DNA of 64,000 nucleotides from Denitratimonas yunnanensis (SeqCode) (lineage in GTDB: Bacteria; Pseudomonadota; Gammaproteobacteria; Xanthomonadales; Xanthomonadaceae). The translations under genes and the position numbers were made by a program. Shown piece after piece: positions 55,468-64,000 of the stretch. The notes beneath the pieces are model-generated. The model did not search any database. It was not told where the DNA came from and saw only the letters and a program-made list of their open reading frames with translations. Every line of letters begins with the position of its first letter. The first letter of the stretch is position 1. The stretch covers positions 62,001 through 126,000 of the forward strand of contig JAPMLR010000001.1 in NCBI GenBank assembly GCA_026410415.1, in the 5' to 3' direction.

Positions 55468-56504
55468 CAGCCGATCCGCACGCGTTGGTCGCCATTGGCG
55501 GGTACGACTTCGCCGATGATGCGGTTGCGCAGGCCGTGCGCATCGAGCAGTGCACCCATTGCGGCGGCATCGGTGGCGGCTGCGACGACGATGAAGCCGA
55601 TGCCGCAGTTGAATGTGCGCCACATCTCCGCATCGGGAGTGTTGCCTTCCCGTTTCAGCCACTGGAATACCGGAGGCAGTTCCCAGGTGCTTGCCTCGAT
55701 GGCGATGCCGAGGCCGTCCGGGATCACCCGCACGATGTTCTCGGTCAGGCCGCCGCCGGTGATGTGTGCCAGCGCGTGCGGTGCATGCGCACCGAGCAGG
55801 GCGAGGACGGGTTTGACGTAAATCGTGGTCGGGGCCATCAGCGCATCGCCGAGGGTGACGCCGCCAAGGTCCATGTCCGGAGAGGAACCGCTGCGCTCCA
55901 GCACACGCCGGATCAGCGAGTAGCCATTGGAGTGCGGGCCGGAAGAATCGATGCCGATCACCACGTCGCCGGCTCGCACACCGTTGCCATCGAGCAGTTT
56001 GGACTTTTCCACACCGCCGACGCAGAATCCGGCGAGGTCGTAGTCGCCCGGCGGATACATGTCGGGCATCTCGGCCGTCTCACCGCCGATCAGCGCGCAG
56101 CCTGCGCGCGTGCAACCTTCGACGATGCCATTCACCACCCGCGCCGCGATATCCACGTCGAGCTTGCCGGTGGCGAAGTAGTCGAGGAAGAAGAGCGGTT
56201 CCGCGCCCTGGACGAGCACGTCGTTGACGCACATGCCGACCAGATCGATGCCGATGGTGTCGTGTCGGTTCCATTGCTGGGCGAGGCGCAGCTTGGTGCC
56301 GACGCCATCGGTGCCGGACACGAGCACCGGCTCCCGATACTTGCCGGACAGATCGAACAGCGCACCGAATCCGCCAAGGCCGCCCATCACTTCGGGGCGG
56401 AAACTGCGCTTCACGAAGGGCTTGATGCGATCCACGAGTGCGTTGCCGGCATCGATGTCGACACCTGCATCACGGTAGGTGAGTGGCGGCTTGGAAGAAG
56501 TCAC
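55467..56504 (-). CDS. purM: Phosphoribosylformylglycinamidine cyclo-ligase (AIR synthetase)
   Basis: Closes the imidazole ring with ATP, giving aminoimidazole ribonucleotide. From the GTG at 56504 the protein is 345 residues, the same as E. coli PurM, and starts [64 protein letters not shown] and [15 protein letters not shown] are the family motifs. An ATG at 56561 would add 19 residues, but they have no counterpart I recognise. It is the first gene of purM-purN-DUF3108 and is divergent from the DUF2066 gene. Confidence 0.95.
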   Translation of the reverse strand: MTSSKPPLTYRDAGVDIDAGNALVDRIKPFVKRSFRPEVMGGLGGFGALFDLSGKYREPVLVSGTDGVGTKLRLAQQWNRHDTIGIDLVGMCVNDVLVQGAEPLFFLDYFATGKLDVDIAARVVNGIVEGCTRAGCALIGGETAEMPDMYPPGDYDLAGFCVGGVEKSKLLDGNGVRAGDVVIGIDSSGPHSNGYSLIRRVLERSGSSPDMDLGGVTLGDALMAPTTIYVKPVLALLGAHAPHALAHITGGGLTENIVRVIPDGLGIAIEASTWELPPVFQWLKREGNTPDAEMWRTFNCGIGFIVVAAATDAAAMGALLDAHGLRNRIIGEVVPANGDQRVRIG

Positions 56505-56616
56505 GGAGGCGTCCAGCGAAATGTGAGGAGCGCAATTGTAGCTTTTCGCTCCGCCCAACATGGACGCTGCCTGCCCGGTTGCGGCAACATGCGCGCTCGA
56601 TCGAAGAGGGTTCGTC

Positions 56617-57657
56617 ATGCGATGTTTCCGTGGGCCGTTTGCCGGCATCGTGCTGTTTTTGTTGCTGTTCGCCGGCTTCGTGCAGGCGCAGGAGCCGGGC
56701 TTGTATGAAGGTGAGGTCCCGGTGGCCAGTCAGTCGGAGGCTGATCGTCTGGCGGCGCTGCCAGCCGCGCTCGCGCAGGTCGTGGCGAAGGTGGGAGGTG
56801 CCAGCGTTGCCCATGTCGCCACTGACGATGCGGCCAGCCTGTTGCAGCAATACCGCTATCGCCGGGACGTGGAGAATGTCGATGGTGAGCCACAACTGCG
56901 CTGGCACCTGATCGCGCGGTTCGACCAGAACGGCGTTCGCCGTCTGATCGACGCCAGCGGCGGCACCCTGATGCCTGCCCAGCGACCTCAACCGATCCTG
57001 TGGCTGGCGATCGATGACGGATCCGGCGCGCGCATCGTGTCCCAGGACACCGCAGCCGCGGTTGCGCCGTTGACGTCGCGCGCCGTACAGCGCGGTCTGC
57101 GTGTGCGCTTGCCCAGTTACGACGAGGAGGACCGCCGCATCGTCATTTCACGTGATATTCCGAGCGGAGAAACCTATTCGGTGGACACGGCCACTCGCCG
57201 ATACGGCGGCCCGGCGCTGATTGGTTGGCTGCGTCGCGGCGAGGGTGGCTGGATCGCGGACTGGCGTTTGCGCGACGGCGATGCCGATGTTGCGCGCTGG
57301 CAGAGTCAGGATGCGCAGGCTGCCACGGTGCTGGCCGCGGGGGCCGATGGTGCCGCCGATGCGCTGGCACAGCGTTATTCGCGGCTGGTGCTTTCCGGCC
57401 CTGCCGGACGCTACCGTATCGTCGTGCAGGGACTGTCGGGTTCGGCAGATTACGCCCGCGTGATGGAAATGCTCCGTCGTCAGCCGATCGTGCGCGGCAT
57501 CGCTCCAATGGCGTTGACTGGCGAACAGCTGGAGCTGGAACTGGATCTGTCGTCTGGCGTGGAAGGACTGGTGCGTCTGCTGCGCGGTACCATGCTGGAG
57601 TCGGTATCGGTAGGCGACTCCAGCACAGCGAGCGTGTTCGCGTTGGGATCGCGCTGA
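56617..57657 (+). CDS. DUF2066 exported protein
   Basis: A 346-residue protein with a signal peptide (about residues 1-24: [23 protein letters not shown]). The mature start [33 protein letters not shown] is the DUF2066 signature; the middle holds [18 protein letters not shown], and the end [28 protein letters not shown] looks like a small beta-alpha fold seen in membrane-linked domains. Function unknown. GAAGAGGG lies before the ATG. It leads a rightward set (DUF2066, AI-2E permease, hda). Confidence 0.88.
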   Translation: MRCFRGPFAGIVLFLLLFAGFVQAQEPGLYEGEVPVASQSEADRLAALPAALAQVVAKVGGASVAHVATDDAASLLQQYRYRRDVENVDGEPQLRWHLIARFDQNGVRRLIDASGGTLMPAQRPQPILWLAIDDGSGARIVSQDTAAAVAPLTSRAVQRGLRVRLPSYDEEDRRIVISRDIPSGETYSVDTATRRYGGPALIGWLRRGEGGWIADWRLRDGDADVARWQSQDAQAATVLAAGADGAADALAQRYSRLVLSGPAGRYRIVVQGLSGSADYARVMEMLRRQPIVRGIAPMALTGEQLELELDLSSGVEGLVRLLRGTMLESVSVGDSSTASVFALGSR

Positions 57658-57711
57658 GTCACCTGAAGCACCCGCTGCCGTCATGCACGGCGCATACGAC
57701 GGAGAGCCGAC

Positions 57712-58863
57712 ATGGCGATGAATGACAGGCACAAGTGGCAACTGGCGGCATTGATTGTCGGCCTGGGCTTTCTGTTGTGGCTGCTCGGGCCGGTGTTGAC
57801 GCCGTTCGTCATCGCCGCATTGCTGGCCTATCTGGGCGATCCGTTGGTGGATCGACTTGAGCGCCTGCGACTCTCCCGTACCGGAGCCGTGGCGATCGTG
57901 TTCGCGTTGATGACCCTCGCCCTGGTCAGCGTGGTGCTGTTGCTGATCCCGATGCTGGAGCGTCAGATCAGCACCTTCATCGAACAATTCCCGCGCTACC
58001 GGGACTGGTTCACCGGGACCGCGCTGCCGTGGGTGACTCAACGTACCGGTCTGGACATCGAAGGCTTCGAGATCGACAGCCTTTACGCCGTGGTTCAACA
58101 GCATTGGCAGCAGGCGGGCGGTGTCGCTGCGACGTTGTGGGGCGGGATCTCGAAGTCTGGCCTGGTGATCCTCAACTGGGTGGTCAACCTGGCATTGATA
58201 CCGGTCGTGGCGTTCTACCTGCTGCGCGACTGGGATGTGATGGTGGAAAAGATCCGCCAGCTGGTTCCACGCCCCATCGAACCCACCGTTTCCCGATTGG
58301 CGCGCGAGTCCGACAGCGTGCTGGGCGGCTTCCTGCGCGGTCAGCTCAGCGTGATGTTGGCGCTGGGGACCATCTACTGGATCGGCTTGTGGATGGCGGG
58401 AATCGATTTTGCGTTGTTGATCGGCATGATTGCCGGTTTGGTCAGCTTCATCCCGTATCTGGGCGCCATCGTTGGCGTGGGCATCGGGCTCATCGCGGCG
58501 TTGGTGCAATACGGTGACTGGACCCATGTGATCCTGGTGTGCGCGGTGTTCGGTGTCGGGCAGATGCTGGAAAGCGTGCTGCTGACGCCGTTCCTCGTTG
58601 GTGACCGCATCGGCATGCACCCGGTGGCCGTCATCTTCGCGGTGATGGCGGGCGGCCAGCTGTTCGGATTCGTCGGCGTGCTGGTGGCCTTGCCGGTCGC
58701 CGCGGTGGCGATGGTGTTGTTGCGCTACCTCTACGAGCAGTACACCACAAGCCGGCTCTACGCCGGGTCTGAGCACAATGTGCAGACTGCCGGTTCGTCA
58801 GCGGAGGTCATCGCTGTCCGTGCCGAACGTGCGGCGTCGAGCAAGGATGAGCCGGCTGAGTGA
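57712..58863 (+). CDS. AI-2E family transporter (PerM-like permease)
   Basis: A 383-residue integral membrane protein of the AI-2 exporter superfamily. It has about eight membrane segments: two near residues 10-50 (LAALIVGLGFLLWLLGPVLTPFVIAALLAYLGDPLVDRLERL), one near 60-85, and the later cluster around residues 145-330 with DWDVMVEKIRQLVP and GFLRGQLSVMLALGTIYWIGLWMAGIDFALLIGMIAGLVSFIPYLGAIVG, the family signature. Members transport signals, sodium or unknown solutes. In many gammaproteobacteria perM neighbours hda, as here: the hda GTG overlaps the stop by 4 bp. Confidence 0.9.
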   Translation: MAMNDRHKWQLAALIVGLGFLLWLLGPVLTPFVIAALLAYLGDPLVDRLERLRLSRTGAVAIVFALMTLALVSVVLLLIPMLERQISTFIEQFPRYRDWFTGTALPWVTQRTGLDIEGFEIDSLYAVVQQHWQQAGGVAATLWGGISKSGLVILNWVVNLALIPVVAFYLLRDWDVMVEKIRQLVPRPIEPTVSRLARESDSVLGGFLRGQLSVMLALGTIYWIGLWMAGIDFALLIGMIAGLVSFIPYLGAIVGVGIGLIAALVQYGDWTHVILVCAVFGVGQMLESVLLTPFLVGDRIGMHPVAVIFAVMAGGQLFGFVGVLVALPVAAVAMVLLRYLYEQYTTSRLYAGSEHNVQTAGSSAEVIAVRAERAASSKDEPAE

Positions 58864-59564
58864 ACACCACCCCGCAACTCCCGTTGGCGCTTCGGCCTGC
58901 GCCGGATTTTCGCTTCGATACCTTCGTCGGCAGCCCCGAGACAGTGGAGGCGCTGCGCGAGATCGCTGAAGGCTCGCCGGGATTTGCGTACCTTTCAGGA
59001 CCGGCAGGCAGCGGCAAGACGCATCTGGCGTTGGCCACGGTCCAGAATGCTGCGGCGCAAGGTATCGCGGTCCAGTACGTGCCGTTGGAGCGGTTGAAGG
59101 GAAAGGCCTCGGAGGGCCTGGTTGGACTGGAGCGACTCGGACTGATCGTGCTCGACAATCTGGAGACGCTGTTGTCGGCGCGTGAGGATGAAATCGCGTT
59201 GTTCGATTTCCACAACCGGGCTCGTGCGTCGGGAAGCGCTGTCCTTTACGTCGCGCGCGAGACGCCTGCCGCATTGCCTCCGGGGCTGCCCGATCTGCGT
59301 TCGCGCCTCGGTCAATGCACCCACCTGATATTGCCGCGGGTCGACGACGTGCTGCGGCACGTCATTTTGCAACGCAAGGCCGAGGCACGTGGGTGGCTGC
59401 TGGACGATGCCGCCATCGGGTTTCTGCTGCGGCGGGTGGGGCGCGACATGGCATCGATGTCGGCGCTGCTCGATCGATTGGATCGCGCCAGTCTGGCCGA
59501 GCAGCGCCGTGTCACAGTTCCGTTCATCCGCGCGTTCCTGGAGCAGGACGCTGCGGGTGCCTGA
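58860..59564 (+). CDS. hda: DnaA regulatory inactivator Hda
   Basis: AAA+ protein that, bound to the DNA-loaded sliding clamp, stimulates ATP hydrolysis on DnaA so that replication does not restart too early. The 234-residue protein begins with QLPLAL (residues 6-11), the clamp-binding QL(S/P)L box, followed by DFRFDTFVGSPE. GPAGSGKTHLA is the Walker A loop; LIVLDNLETLL is the Walker B region (here LDN, not the classical DD), and SRLGQCTHLILPRVDD holds the box VII arginine. It starts with GTG overlapping the permease stop. Confidence 0.92.
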   Translation: MNTTPQLPLALRPAPDFRFDTFVGSPETVEALREIAEGSPGFAYLSGPAGSGKTHLALATVQNAAAQGIAVQYVPLERLKGKASEGLVGLERLGLIVLDNLETLLSAREDEIALFDFHNRARASGSAVLYVARETPAALPPGLPDLRSRLGQCTHLILPRVDDVLRHVILQRKAEARGWLLDDAAIGFLLRRVGRDMASMSALLDRLDRASLAEQRRVTVPFIRAFLEQDAAGA

Positions 59565-59567
59565 TCC

Positions 59568-59975
59568 TCAGAACAAATCGCCACCGGCAGAGAACGTGCG
59601 TTCCATTCGATCGCCCAGACCACCGATTTCCAGCACGATCCGATCGATTTCGGCAGCGGTGAGCGACGTATAGGGGCGGTTTTCGCATAACTGCAGGTAA
59701 GGCACGCCATCCAGCTCGGACACGGCCAGATAGCCCACGCGTTGTTCCCAGTTGAAGAACAGCGCGCGGCGTGCATCCAGCCCGGTGATCGGCGCGATGG
59801 ATGTGCTCACGCGAAGGTAGGGACGATCATCGTCGCCCTGCAGCTCCGTCAGGTAGATGGTCTGGCGGCGTGCACCCTGGTCGAGCGAGAGTTCCACGCT
59901 CACCAGATAGGGGTCGTTGGTCCTGACCGTGTAGTGGGCGGCGACGTGCGCGCGGATCTGCTCGAAATTCTGCAT
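59568..59975 (-). CDS. Conserved small protein of unknown function
   Basis: A 135-residue soluble alpha/beta protein. It starts with a helix (MQNFEQIRAHVAAHYTV), then beta strands with a basic/acidic pattern (YLVSVELSLDQGARRQTIYLTELQGDDDRPYLRVSTSIAPI), and ends with a long amphipathic helix (TAAEIDRIVLEIGGLGDRMERTF). The layout resembles the CesT/YbjN chaperone-like fold, but no motif proves it. It converges with hda (3 bp between stops) and is divergent from the alkyltransferase-like gene. Confidence 0.6.
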   Translation of the reverse strand: MQNFEQIRAHVAAHYTVRTNDPYLVSVELSLDQGARRQTIYLTELQGDDDRPYLRVSTSIAPITGLDARRALFFNWEQRVGYLAVSELDGVPYLQLCENRPYTSLTAAEIDRIVLEIGGLGDRMERTFSAGGDLF

Positions 59976-60042
59976 GGGGCGGGCCAGATGCGTGGAGGCA
60001 CCGCTATTCTAGCCCGCAATTCCGCCTTCACTGCCAGAGCGC

Positions 60043-60408
60043 ATGATGTCCACCCATGATTCCGATGCGCGCCGCCATGCATTCATCGCCGAGATTCGTG
60101 CGGTGCCGGCGGGGCAGGTGGCCAGCTATGGGGCGATTGCACGACGCGCTGGCTATCCGCGAAACGCGCGTTGGGTCGCCAGATTGCTGGCCGAAGGAGG
60201 CGAGGCGGATCTTCCCTGGCATCGTATCGTGAGAAGCGATGGACGCATTGCCTTCCCCGCTGGATCCGCCGCGTTCGACGAGCAGTGCGCGCGTTTGCGT
60301 TCCGAGGGCGTGGACGTGATCGGTGGCCGGGTGAGGTTGCATTCCGGGGCGGGCGAACAGTGGCTCGACGCGGTGCTGTGGAGCAAGGCATTGCCCGATG
60401 ACGACTGA
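60043..60408 (+). CDS. Alkyltransferase-like protein (ATL), MGMT family without the acceptor cysteine
   Basis: A 121-residue protein of the O6-alkylguanine-DNA alkyltransferase family. It has the helix-turn-helix VPAGQVASYGAIARRAGYPRNARWVARLLA with the Arg finger, and LPWHRIV (Trp59) where true alkyltransferases have PCHRV. Lack of the Cys means it cannot remove the alkyl group; ATL proteins such as E. coli YbaZ bind O6-alkylguanine, bend the DNA and recruit nucleotide-excision repair. The start is at one of two adjacent Met codons. It precedes the second rhomboid gene by 66 bp. Confidence 0.93.
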   Translation: MMSTHDSDARRHAFIAEIRAVPAGQVASYGAIARRAGYPRNARWVARLLAEGGEADLPWHRIVRSDGRIAFPAGSAAFDEQCARLRSEGVDVIGGRVRLHSGAGEQWLDAVLWSKALPDDD

Positions 60409-60474
60409 TCGATGGCCAGCATCGGCAGCCGCGTTGCCGAATAGAATGGCGTTCTTTGGTTTCGGGAAGTCCTG

Positions 60475-61125
60475 ATGCTCGGCAACATTCCCCCGATCGT
60501 GCGAGCGCTGCTGGTCGCCAATGTCCTGATGTTCCTGGCGCAGATGCTGCTGGGCGAGGCGCGTTTCCTCGATCTGATGTTGTGGCCGTTGGGCGAGTAC
60601 GCCATGCGGATGCCCGATCATTCGATGCTGCAGATCGGCTTCCTGCCTTGGCAAATCCTCACCTACGGATTCCTGCACGGTGGCCTGACGCACTTGTTCT
60701 TCAACATGTTCGCGTTGTGGATGTTCGGCAGTTCGCTGGAATTGGTTTGGGGCGGTCGGCGATTCCTGCGGTATTACCTGGTCTGCATCGTCGGCGCCGG
60801 CCTGGTGCAGCTTGTCGTGGCGACCTTGGCGGTTGGCAACGGCTCGCCGCCGTACCCGACCGTGGGCGCATCCGGTGGCGTGTTCGGTCTGTTGCTGGCC
60901 TACGGCATGTTGTTCCCCAATCAGCGCCTGATGTTGATGTTCCCGCCCATTCCGATGAAGGCGCGAACCTTCGTGATTTGTTACGGCCTGCTTGAGTTGT
61001 ATCTCGGAGTCACCGGGACGCGCTCGGGCATCGCGCACTTCGCACATCTGGGGGGAATGGCCTTCGGTTTCCTCATGATCCAGTACTGGCGAGGTCGCTG
61101 GCCGTTCCGGCGGCAATCGCGCTAG
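60475..61125 (+). CDS. Rhomboid-family intramembrane serine protease
   Basis: A 216-residue rhomboid with six membrane segments. WQILTYGFLHGGLTHLFFNMFALWMFG (residues 59-85) holds the conserved WR-like and HxxxN regions, GASGGVFGLLLAYG contains the catalytic Ser133, and HFAHLGGMAFG the His191. It is more typical than the rhomboid at 1187-1807 and the two share only the core motifs. A GGGAAG ribosome site lies 6 bp before the ATG. Substrate unknown. Confidence 0.92.
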   Translation: MLGNIPPIVRALLVANVLMFLAQMLLGEARFLDLMLWPLGEYAMRMPDHSMLQIGFLPWQILTYGFLHGGLTHLFFNMFALWMFGSSLELVWGGRRFLRYYLVCIVGAGLVQLVVATLAVGNGSPPYPTVGASGGVFGLLLAYGMLFPNQRLMLMFPPIPMKARTFVICYGLLELYLGVTGTRSGIAHFAHLGGMAFGFLMIQYWRGRWPFRRQSR

Positions 61126-61157
61126 ACTTTCGCCACGCTTTTTCTCGGGATCACGCG

Positions 61158-61640
61158 ATGTTCAGGACGATGACGCTTGCTGCCGCAGCCGTGGTGGTGC
61201 TGGCTTGGGGCACGGAAGCCGCCGCGATCAGTTGCGAGGGTGGAAGTGCGGTGCAACCGCTGCCGGTCCGCACCACGCCGGTGCCGCCGCTGTATTCGGG
61301 CATGCTGGGCCGACCACATGCTCTGGCTGCGCCGCGTGCGCTGTTGGCAGAAAGCCGTGATGAATCGCTGGCGCTGGATGTCGTGCTGACACGTCTTCGC
61401 CTCGAAGCCTGTGCTGCAGCTCCCGCAAACGAGTTCGCCGATTACGTGCCCAAGACCGAGCACGACAACACGCCATATCGCTTCAACATGGACAAAGGCA
61501 AGAAATTCACCGCTGCCGAGTTCGACGCATGGATGAAGAGTCGCGGCGTGCGCGTCGTGCAGGCGCGTCCAACCGGCGAAGCGGCGGGTGCCGCCGCAGC
61601 CACCAGTGCTGCGTCTGCGGGTGCCACCGTTTCGGAGTGA
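61158..61640 (+). CDS. Small exported protein of unknown function
   Basis: A 160-residue protein with a signal peptide (MFRTMTLAAAAVVVLAWGTEAAA). The mature part has two Cys (SCEGG, EACAAAP) and a block TEHDNTPYRFNMDKGKKFTAAEFDAWMKSRGVRV that I recognise as recurring in xanthomonad hypothetical proteins; the tail is Ala/Ser-rich. No catalytic motif. It follows the rhomboid by 32 bp on the same strand, so they may be cotranscribed. Confidence 0.65.
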   Translation: MFRTMTLAAAAVVVLAWGTEAAAISCEGGSAVQPLPVRTTPVPPLYSGMLGRPHALAAPRALLAESRDESLALDVVLTRLRLEACAAAPANEFADYVPKTEHDNTPYRFNMDKGKKFTAAEFDAWMKSRGVRVVQARPTGEAAGAAAATSAASAGATVSE

Positions 61641-61677
61641 TGTGGCGCGGTCAGGTGCCTGCCGGATCAATGCCCGA

Positions 61678-62424
61678 GTGAAACCCGCCCGACCCACACG
61701 CCATGGCGTCGCGCGGGTGCTGTCGAAGGTGGGGCTGTGTTCCCGAAGCGAAGCGGCGCGGCGGGTCAAAGAGGGGCGGGTCGAGGTCAACGGGCGATGC
61801 GTCCTTGATCCGGAATTTCCGTGCGACGCCAACAGTGACCGAATTCTGGTCGACGGCCAGCCCTTGCGGGCCGCGCCTCGCGTTTGCATCGCTCTGAACA
61901 AGCCGCGAGGTCTCGTCACCACGGTCGCCGACGAAAAGGGGCGGGAGACGGTCTACCGATGCCTCGTCGATGTGGGCGTCGAATGGCTCGCACCCGTGGG
62001 GCGCCTGGACAAGGCGAGCGAGGGTTTGCTGCTTTTCACCAATGACCCTGCGTTCGCGGCGCGAATCACCGATCCGTCCTCCGGTCCGCTCAAGACCTAT
62101 CACGTGCAAGTGGACGGTATCCCCGGCGCGCCGATGCTGGATCGCATGGTCGAGGGAATCGCCGATGACGGTGATGTGCTGAGGGCGGCGGCGGTGACAC
62201 TGCTGCGCCAGGGACAACGCAACGCCTGGCTGGAAGTGGTGTTGGACGAGGGGCGAAACCGGCACATCCGTCGCCTCTTGGCGGCGTTGGGGCTGGAGGT
62301 GTTGCGTCTGGTGCGTGTCGCGATCGGTCCGGTCCTGCTGGGCGATCTGGCGAAGGGGACGTGGCGTGCGCTGGCTCCTCACGAGATTGCGCAGCTTCAG
62401 TCCGGATCGTCTGGCCACGATTGA
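61678..62424 (+). CDS. RsuA/RluB-family pseudouridine synthase
   Basis: A 248-residue rRNA-modifying enzyme. Residues ~9-60 are an S4 RNA-binding domain (VARVLSKVGLCSRSEAARRVKEGRVEVNGR), followed by the catalytic PVGRLDKASEGLLLFTND with Asp111, and ends in NRHIRRLLAALGLEVLRLVRVAIGP; the RLD...GLLL(L/F)TND form places it in the RsuA/RluB/E/F group. Which uridine is modified cannot be told. ATG is absent near the S4 domain, so a GTG at 61678 (or 61642) is the likely start; its ribosome site is weak. rnr follows 28 bp on. Confidence 0.88.
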   Translation: MKPARPTRHGVARVLSKVGLCSRSEAARRVKEGRVEVNGRCVLDPEFPCDANSDRILVDGQPLRAAPRVCIALNKPRGLVTTVADEKGRETVYRCLVDVGVEWLAPVGRLDKASEGLLLFTNDPAFAARITDPSSGPLKTYHVQVDGIPGAPMLDRMVEGIADDGDVLRAAAVTLLRQGQRNAWLEVVLDEGRNRHIRRLLAALGLEVLRLVRVAIGPVLLGDLAKGTWRALAPHEIAQLQSGSSGHD

Positions 62425-62452
62425 TACACACGGCAAGTAGTACGATGCCACG

Positions 62453-64000
62453 ATGAAAAAGACGACAAGCAGCCGGCGCGGAAAGTCCGGCAAGAAGGAT
62501 GTGGCACGCCCGGCGTGGATGCCGGACACATTGATCGCCGCTGAAACAGGCGCCCGCCGCAGCGCGCCGGACAAGGCTGCGAAGACGACGGCAAAGAAGG
62601 CGACATCGCCAGCCAAAAAAGCCGGCAAGAAGCCAGGAGAGAAAGTCGATGTGTTTGCACCCCGGGCGCGCGAATCCACGCCGCGCCGAGCCGCTGGAGC
62701 GCGAGATCGGAGTGATGCCGGTGTGGTGGCGCCGCGCGATCACCGTGGCCGTGCGCCGACCTATCGTGATGATTACGCCGAACGCGAAGCGCGCCGCTAC
62801 GAGAATCCCATCGCCAGCCGCGAAGCGATTCTGGAGCTGGTCGCCCAGGCGCCCGGGCCGCTATCGGCCGAGGAACTGGCAACGCAACTTGGGCTGACCG
62901 CACCGGATCGCTTCGACGCCCTGAGCCGCCGTCTGGGGGCGATGTTGCGCGATGGACAACTGCTCGCGAATCGTCGCGGCCAGTACGTCCCGGCGGAGAA
63001 GACCGATCTGCTCGCCGGGCATGTCATCGCCAATCCGGAAGGATTCGGTTTCTTGCGGGTTGACACCGGTGGTGAAGACCTGTTTCTGCCGCCGCGCGAG
63101 ATGCGCAAGGTGTTTCACGGAGATCGCGTTCTCGCTGGCGTGACCGGCGTGGATCGCCGCGGGCGGCGTGAAGGGGCCATCGTCGAAGTGCTGGAACGGC
63201 GCTTGACCCGGCTGGTCGGCCGTTACGACGAGCGCGCCGGTTTCGGCCATGTGGCGCCGGACGACAAGCGTGTGCTGCAGGACGTGATGATTCCTCCGCA
63301 TGCGCGCGAAGGTGCCCGCCCGGGGCAGCTGGTGGTGTGCGAAATCGTCGATCCGCCGCAGTCCGGTCGCCCACCGATCGGGCGCGTGCTGACCGTGCTC
63401 GGCGATGCGCTGACGCCGTCGCTCGTGGTGGAGGTCGCGATTCACGGTCACGGCTTGCCGCATGTGTTTCCCGAGCCTGTCCTCGATGAGGCAACACAGG
63501 TGCCGCTCACTGTTCCGGATGCAGTGGCACGGCAACGCGTCGATTTACGCGACCTTCCACTGGTCACGATCGACGGCGAGGACGCCAAGGATTTCGACGA
63601 TGCGGTGTATTGCGAACCCAATCGCAACGGCTTTCGCCTCGTCGTGGCCATCGCCGACGTGTCGCATTACGTCGTGCCCGGCTCGCCACTCGACGACGAA
63701 GCGCAACTGCGCGCCACCTCGGTGTACTTCCCGGGCTTCGTCATTCCGATGTTGCCGGAAACCCTGTCCAACGGGATTTGCTCGCTCCGGCCGGAGGTGG
63801 ATCGCCTCTGCTTCGTCTGCGACATGCAGGTCAATCGCGACGGCGAAGTCACACGCAGCAAGTTCTACGAGGCGGTGATGCGTTCCCATGCGCGCCTCAC
63901 CTACACGCAGGTGTGGAACGCGCTCGAAGGGGACGCAGACGCACGCGCCAGGATCGGCGTCTTGATGCCGCAGGTCGAGGGACTCCATCAGCTCTATCGT
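62453..64000 (+). CDS. rnr: Ribonuclease R, N-terminal part (runs off the right edge)
   Basis: Processive 3'-5' exoribonuclease of the RNB family, active on structured RNA. The frame from ATG 62453 stays open to the window end (516 codons). The first ~115 residues are a Lys/Arg/Ala-rich basic extension, seen at one or other end of RNase R proteins. A helix-turn-helix follows (AILELVAQAPGPLSAEELATQLGLTAPDRFDALSRRLGAM), then cold-shock domains (GHVIANPEGFGFLRVDTGGEDLFLPP). The catalytic RNB domain begins near residue 372 with TIDGEDAKDFDDAVY, whose Asp residues bind Mg2+. About 300 residues, including the S1 domain, should lie to the right of the window. Confidence 0.93.
   Translation, partial: MKKTTSSRRGKSGKKDVARPAWMPDTLIAAETGARRSAPDKAAKTTAKKATSPAKKAGKKPGEKVDVFAPRARESTPRRAAGARDRSDAGVVAPRDHRGRAPTYRDDYAEREARRYENPIASREAILELVAQAPGPLSAEELATQLGLTAPDRFDALSRRLGAMLRDGQLLANRRGQYVPAEKTDLLAGHVIANPEGFGFLRVDTGGEDLFLPPREMRKVFHGDRVLAGVTGVDRRGRREGAIVEVLERRLTRLVGRYDERAGFGHVAPDDKRVLQDVMIPPHAREGARPGQLVVCEIVDPPQSGRPPIGRVLTVLGDALTPSLVVEVAIHGHGLPHVFPEPVLDEATQVPLTVPDAVARQRVDLRDLPLVTIDGEDAKDFDDAVYCEPNRNGFRLVVAIADVSHYVVPGSPLDDEAQLRATSVYFPGFVIPMLPETLSNGICSLRPEVDRLCFVCDMQVNRDGEVTRSKFYEAVMRSHARLTYTQVWNALEGDADARARIGVLMPQVEGLHQLYR

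Overview
The window looks like chromosomal core DNA from a GC-rich gammaproteobacterium of the Xanthomonadaceae (Lysobacter/Luteimonas/Xanthomonas type). The strongest clue is the arginine cluster: an N-acetylornithine carbamoyltransferase, a fused N-acetylglutamate kinase/synthase, an ArgE-like deacetylase, argC, argH and proB in one operon, a layout known from Xanthomonas. Other clues are GTAG-type REP palindromes, TAGACT-like promoters, and frequent ATGA start/stop overlaps. I see no insertion sequence, prophage, CRISPR array or plasmid/integrative module.

Layout. 1-5.2 kb: end of a TPR protein, a rhomboid protease, a GNAT enzyme, and the leftward operon cysS-sufE-rlmJ. 5.4-14.9 kb: a small secreted protein, then a leader region with the parts of a ribosome-mediated attenuator, then argF'-argG-argE-argB(A)-GNAT-argC-argH-proB. 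14.9-15.0 kb: tandem REP-containing repeat. 15.0-20.2 kb: AmiD-like amidase, DUF808 membrane protein, patatin phospholipase, FFLEELY-motif protein, PHA-system protein, FHA protein. 20.3-26.7 kb: S9 peptidase, srkA-xseA, PilZ-like protein. 26.7-30.2 kb: a frameshifted membrane gene and gcvP behind a tandem glycine riboswitch. 30.2-33.6 kb: methionine-salvage operon mtnB-mtnD-mtnC with a membrane caspase-like (C13) protease as last gene. 33.7-34.4 kb: two small cytochromes c. 34.7-42.4 kb: RND efflux operon (lipoprotein adaptor plus two different pumps, no outer-membrane channel). 42.4-46.4 kb: TPR protein, then a FabR/DesT-like repressor divergent from a ferredoxin-reductase/desaturase pair. 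46.4-50.1 kb: FmdB zinc ribbon, lipoprotein, orphan PycTM-like (DUF5706) protein, membrane protein, prmC, 4.5S RNA, tRNA-Ser(GGA). 50.1-56.5 kb: rlmC, BaiN-like flavoprotein, DUF2383, cold-shock protein, dodecin, and purM-purN-DUF3108. 56.6-64 kb: DUF2066, AI-2E/PerM permease, hda, a small hypothetical, an alkyltransferase-like protein, a second rhomboid, a small secreted protein, an RsuA-family pseudouridine synthase, and the 5' part of rnr, which runs off the right edge.

Most genes are housekeeping. The best lead for something little described is the arg leader (5933-6134): a probable leaderless 31-codon reading frame with four arginine codons among its last nine, then mutually exclusive hairpins ending in a terminator-like stem just upstream of argF'. 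Secondary leads are the C13 protease at the end of the mtn operon, the orphan PycTM-like protein, an unpaired operator at the RND promoter, and the frameshifted membrane gene at 26.7-26.95 kb.
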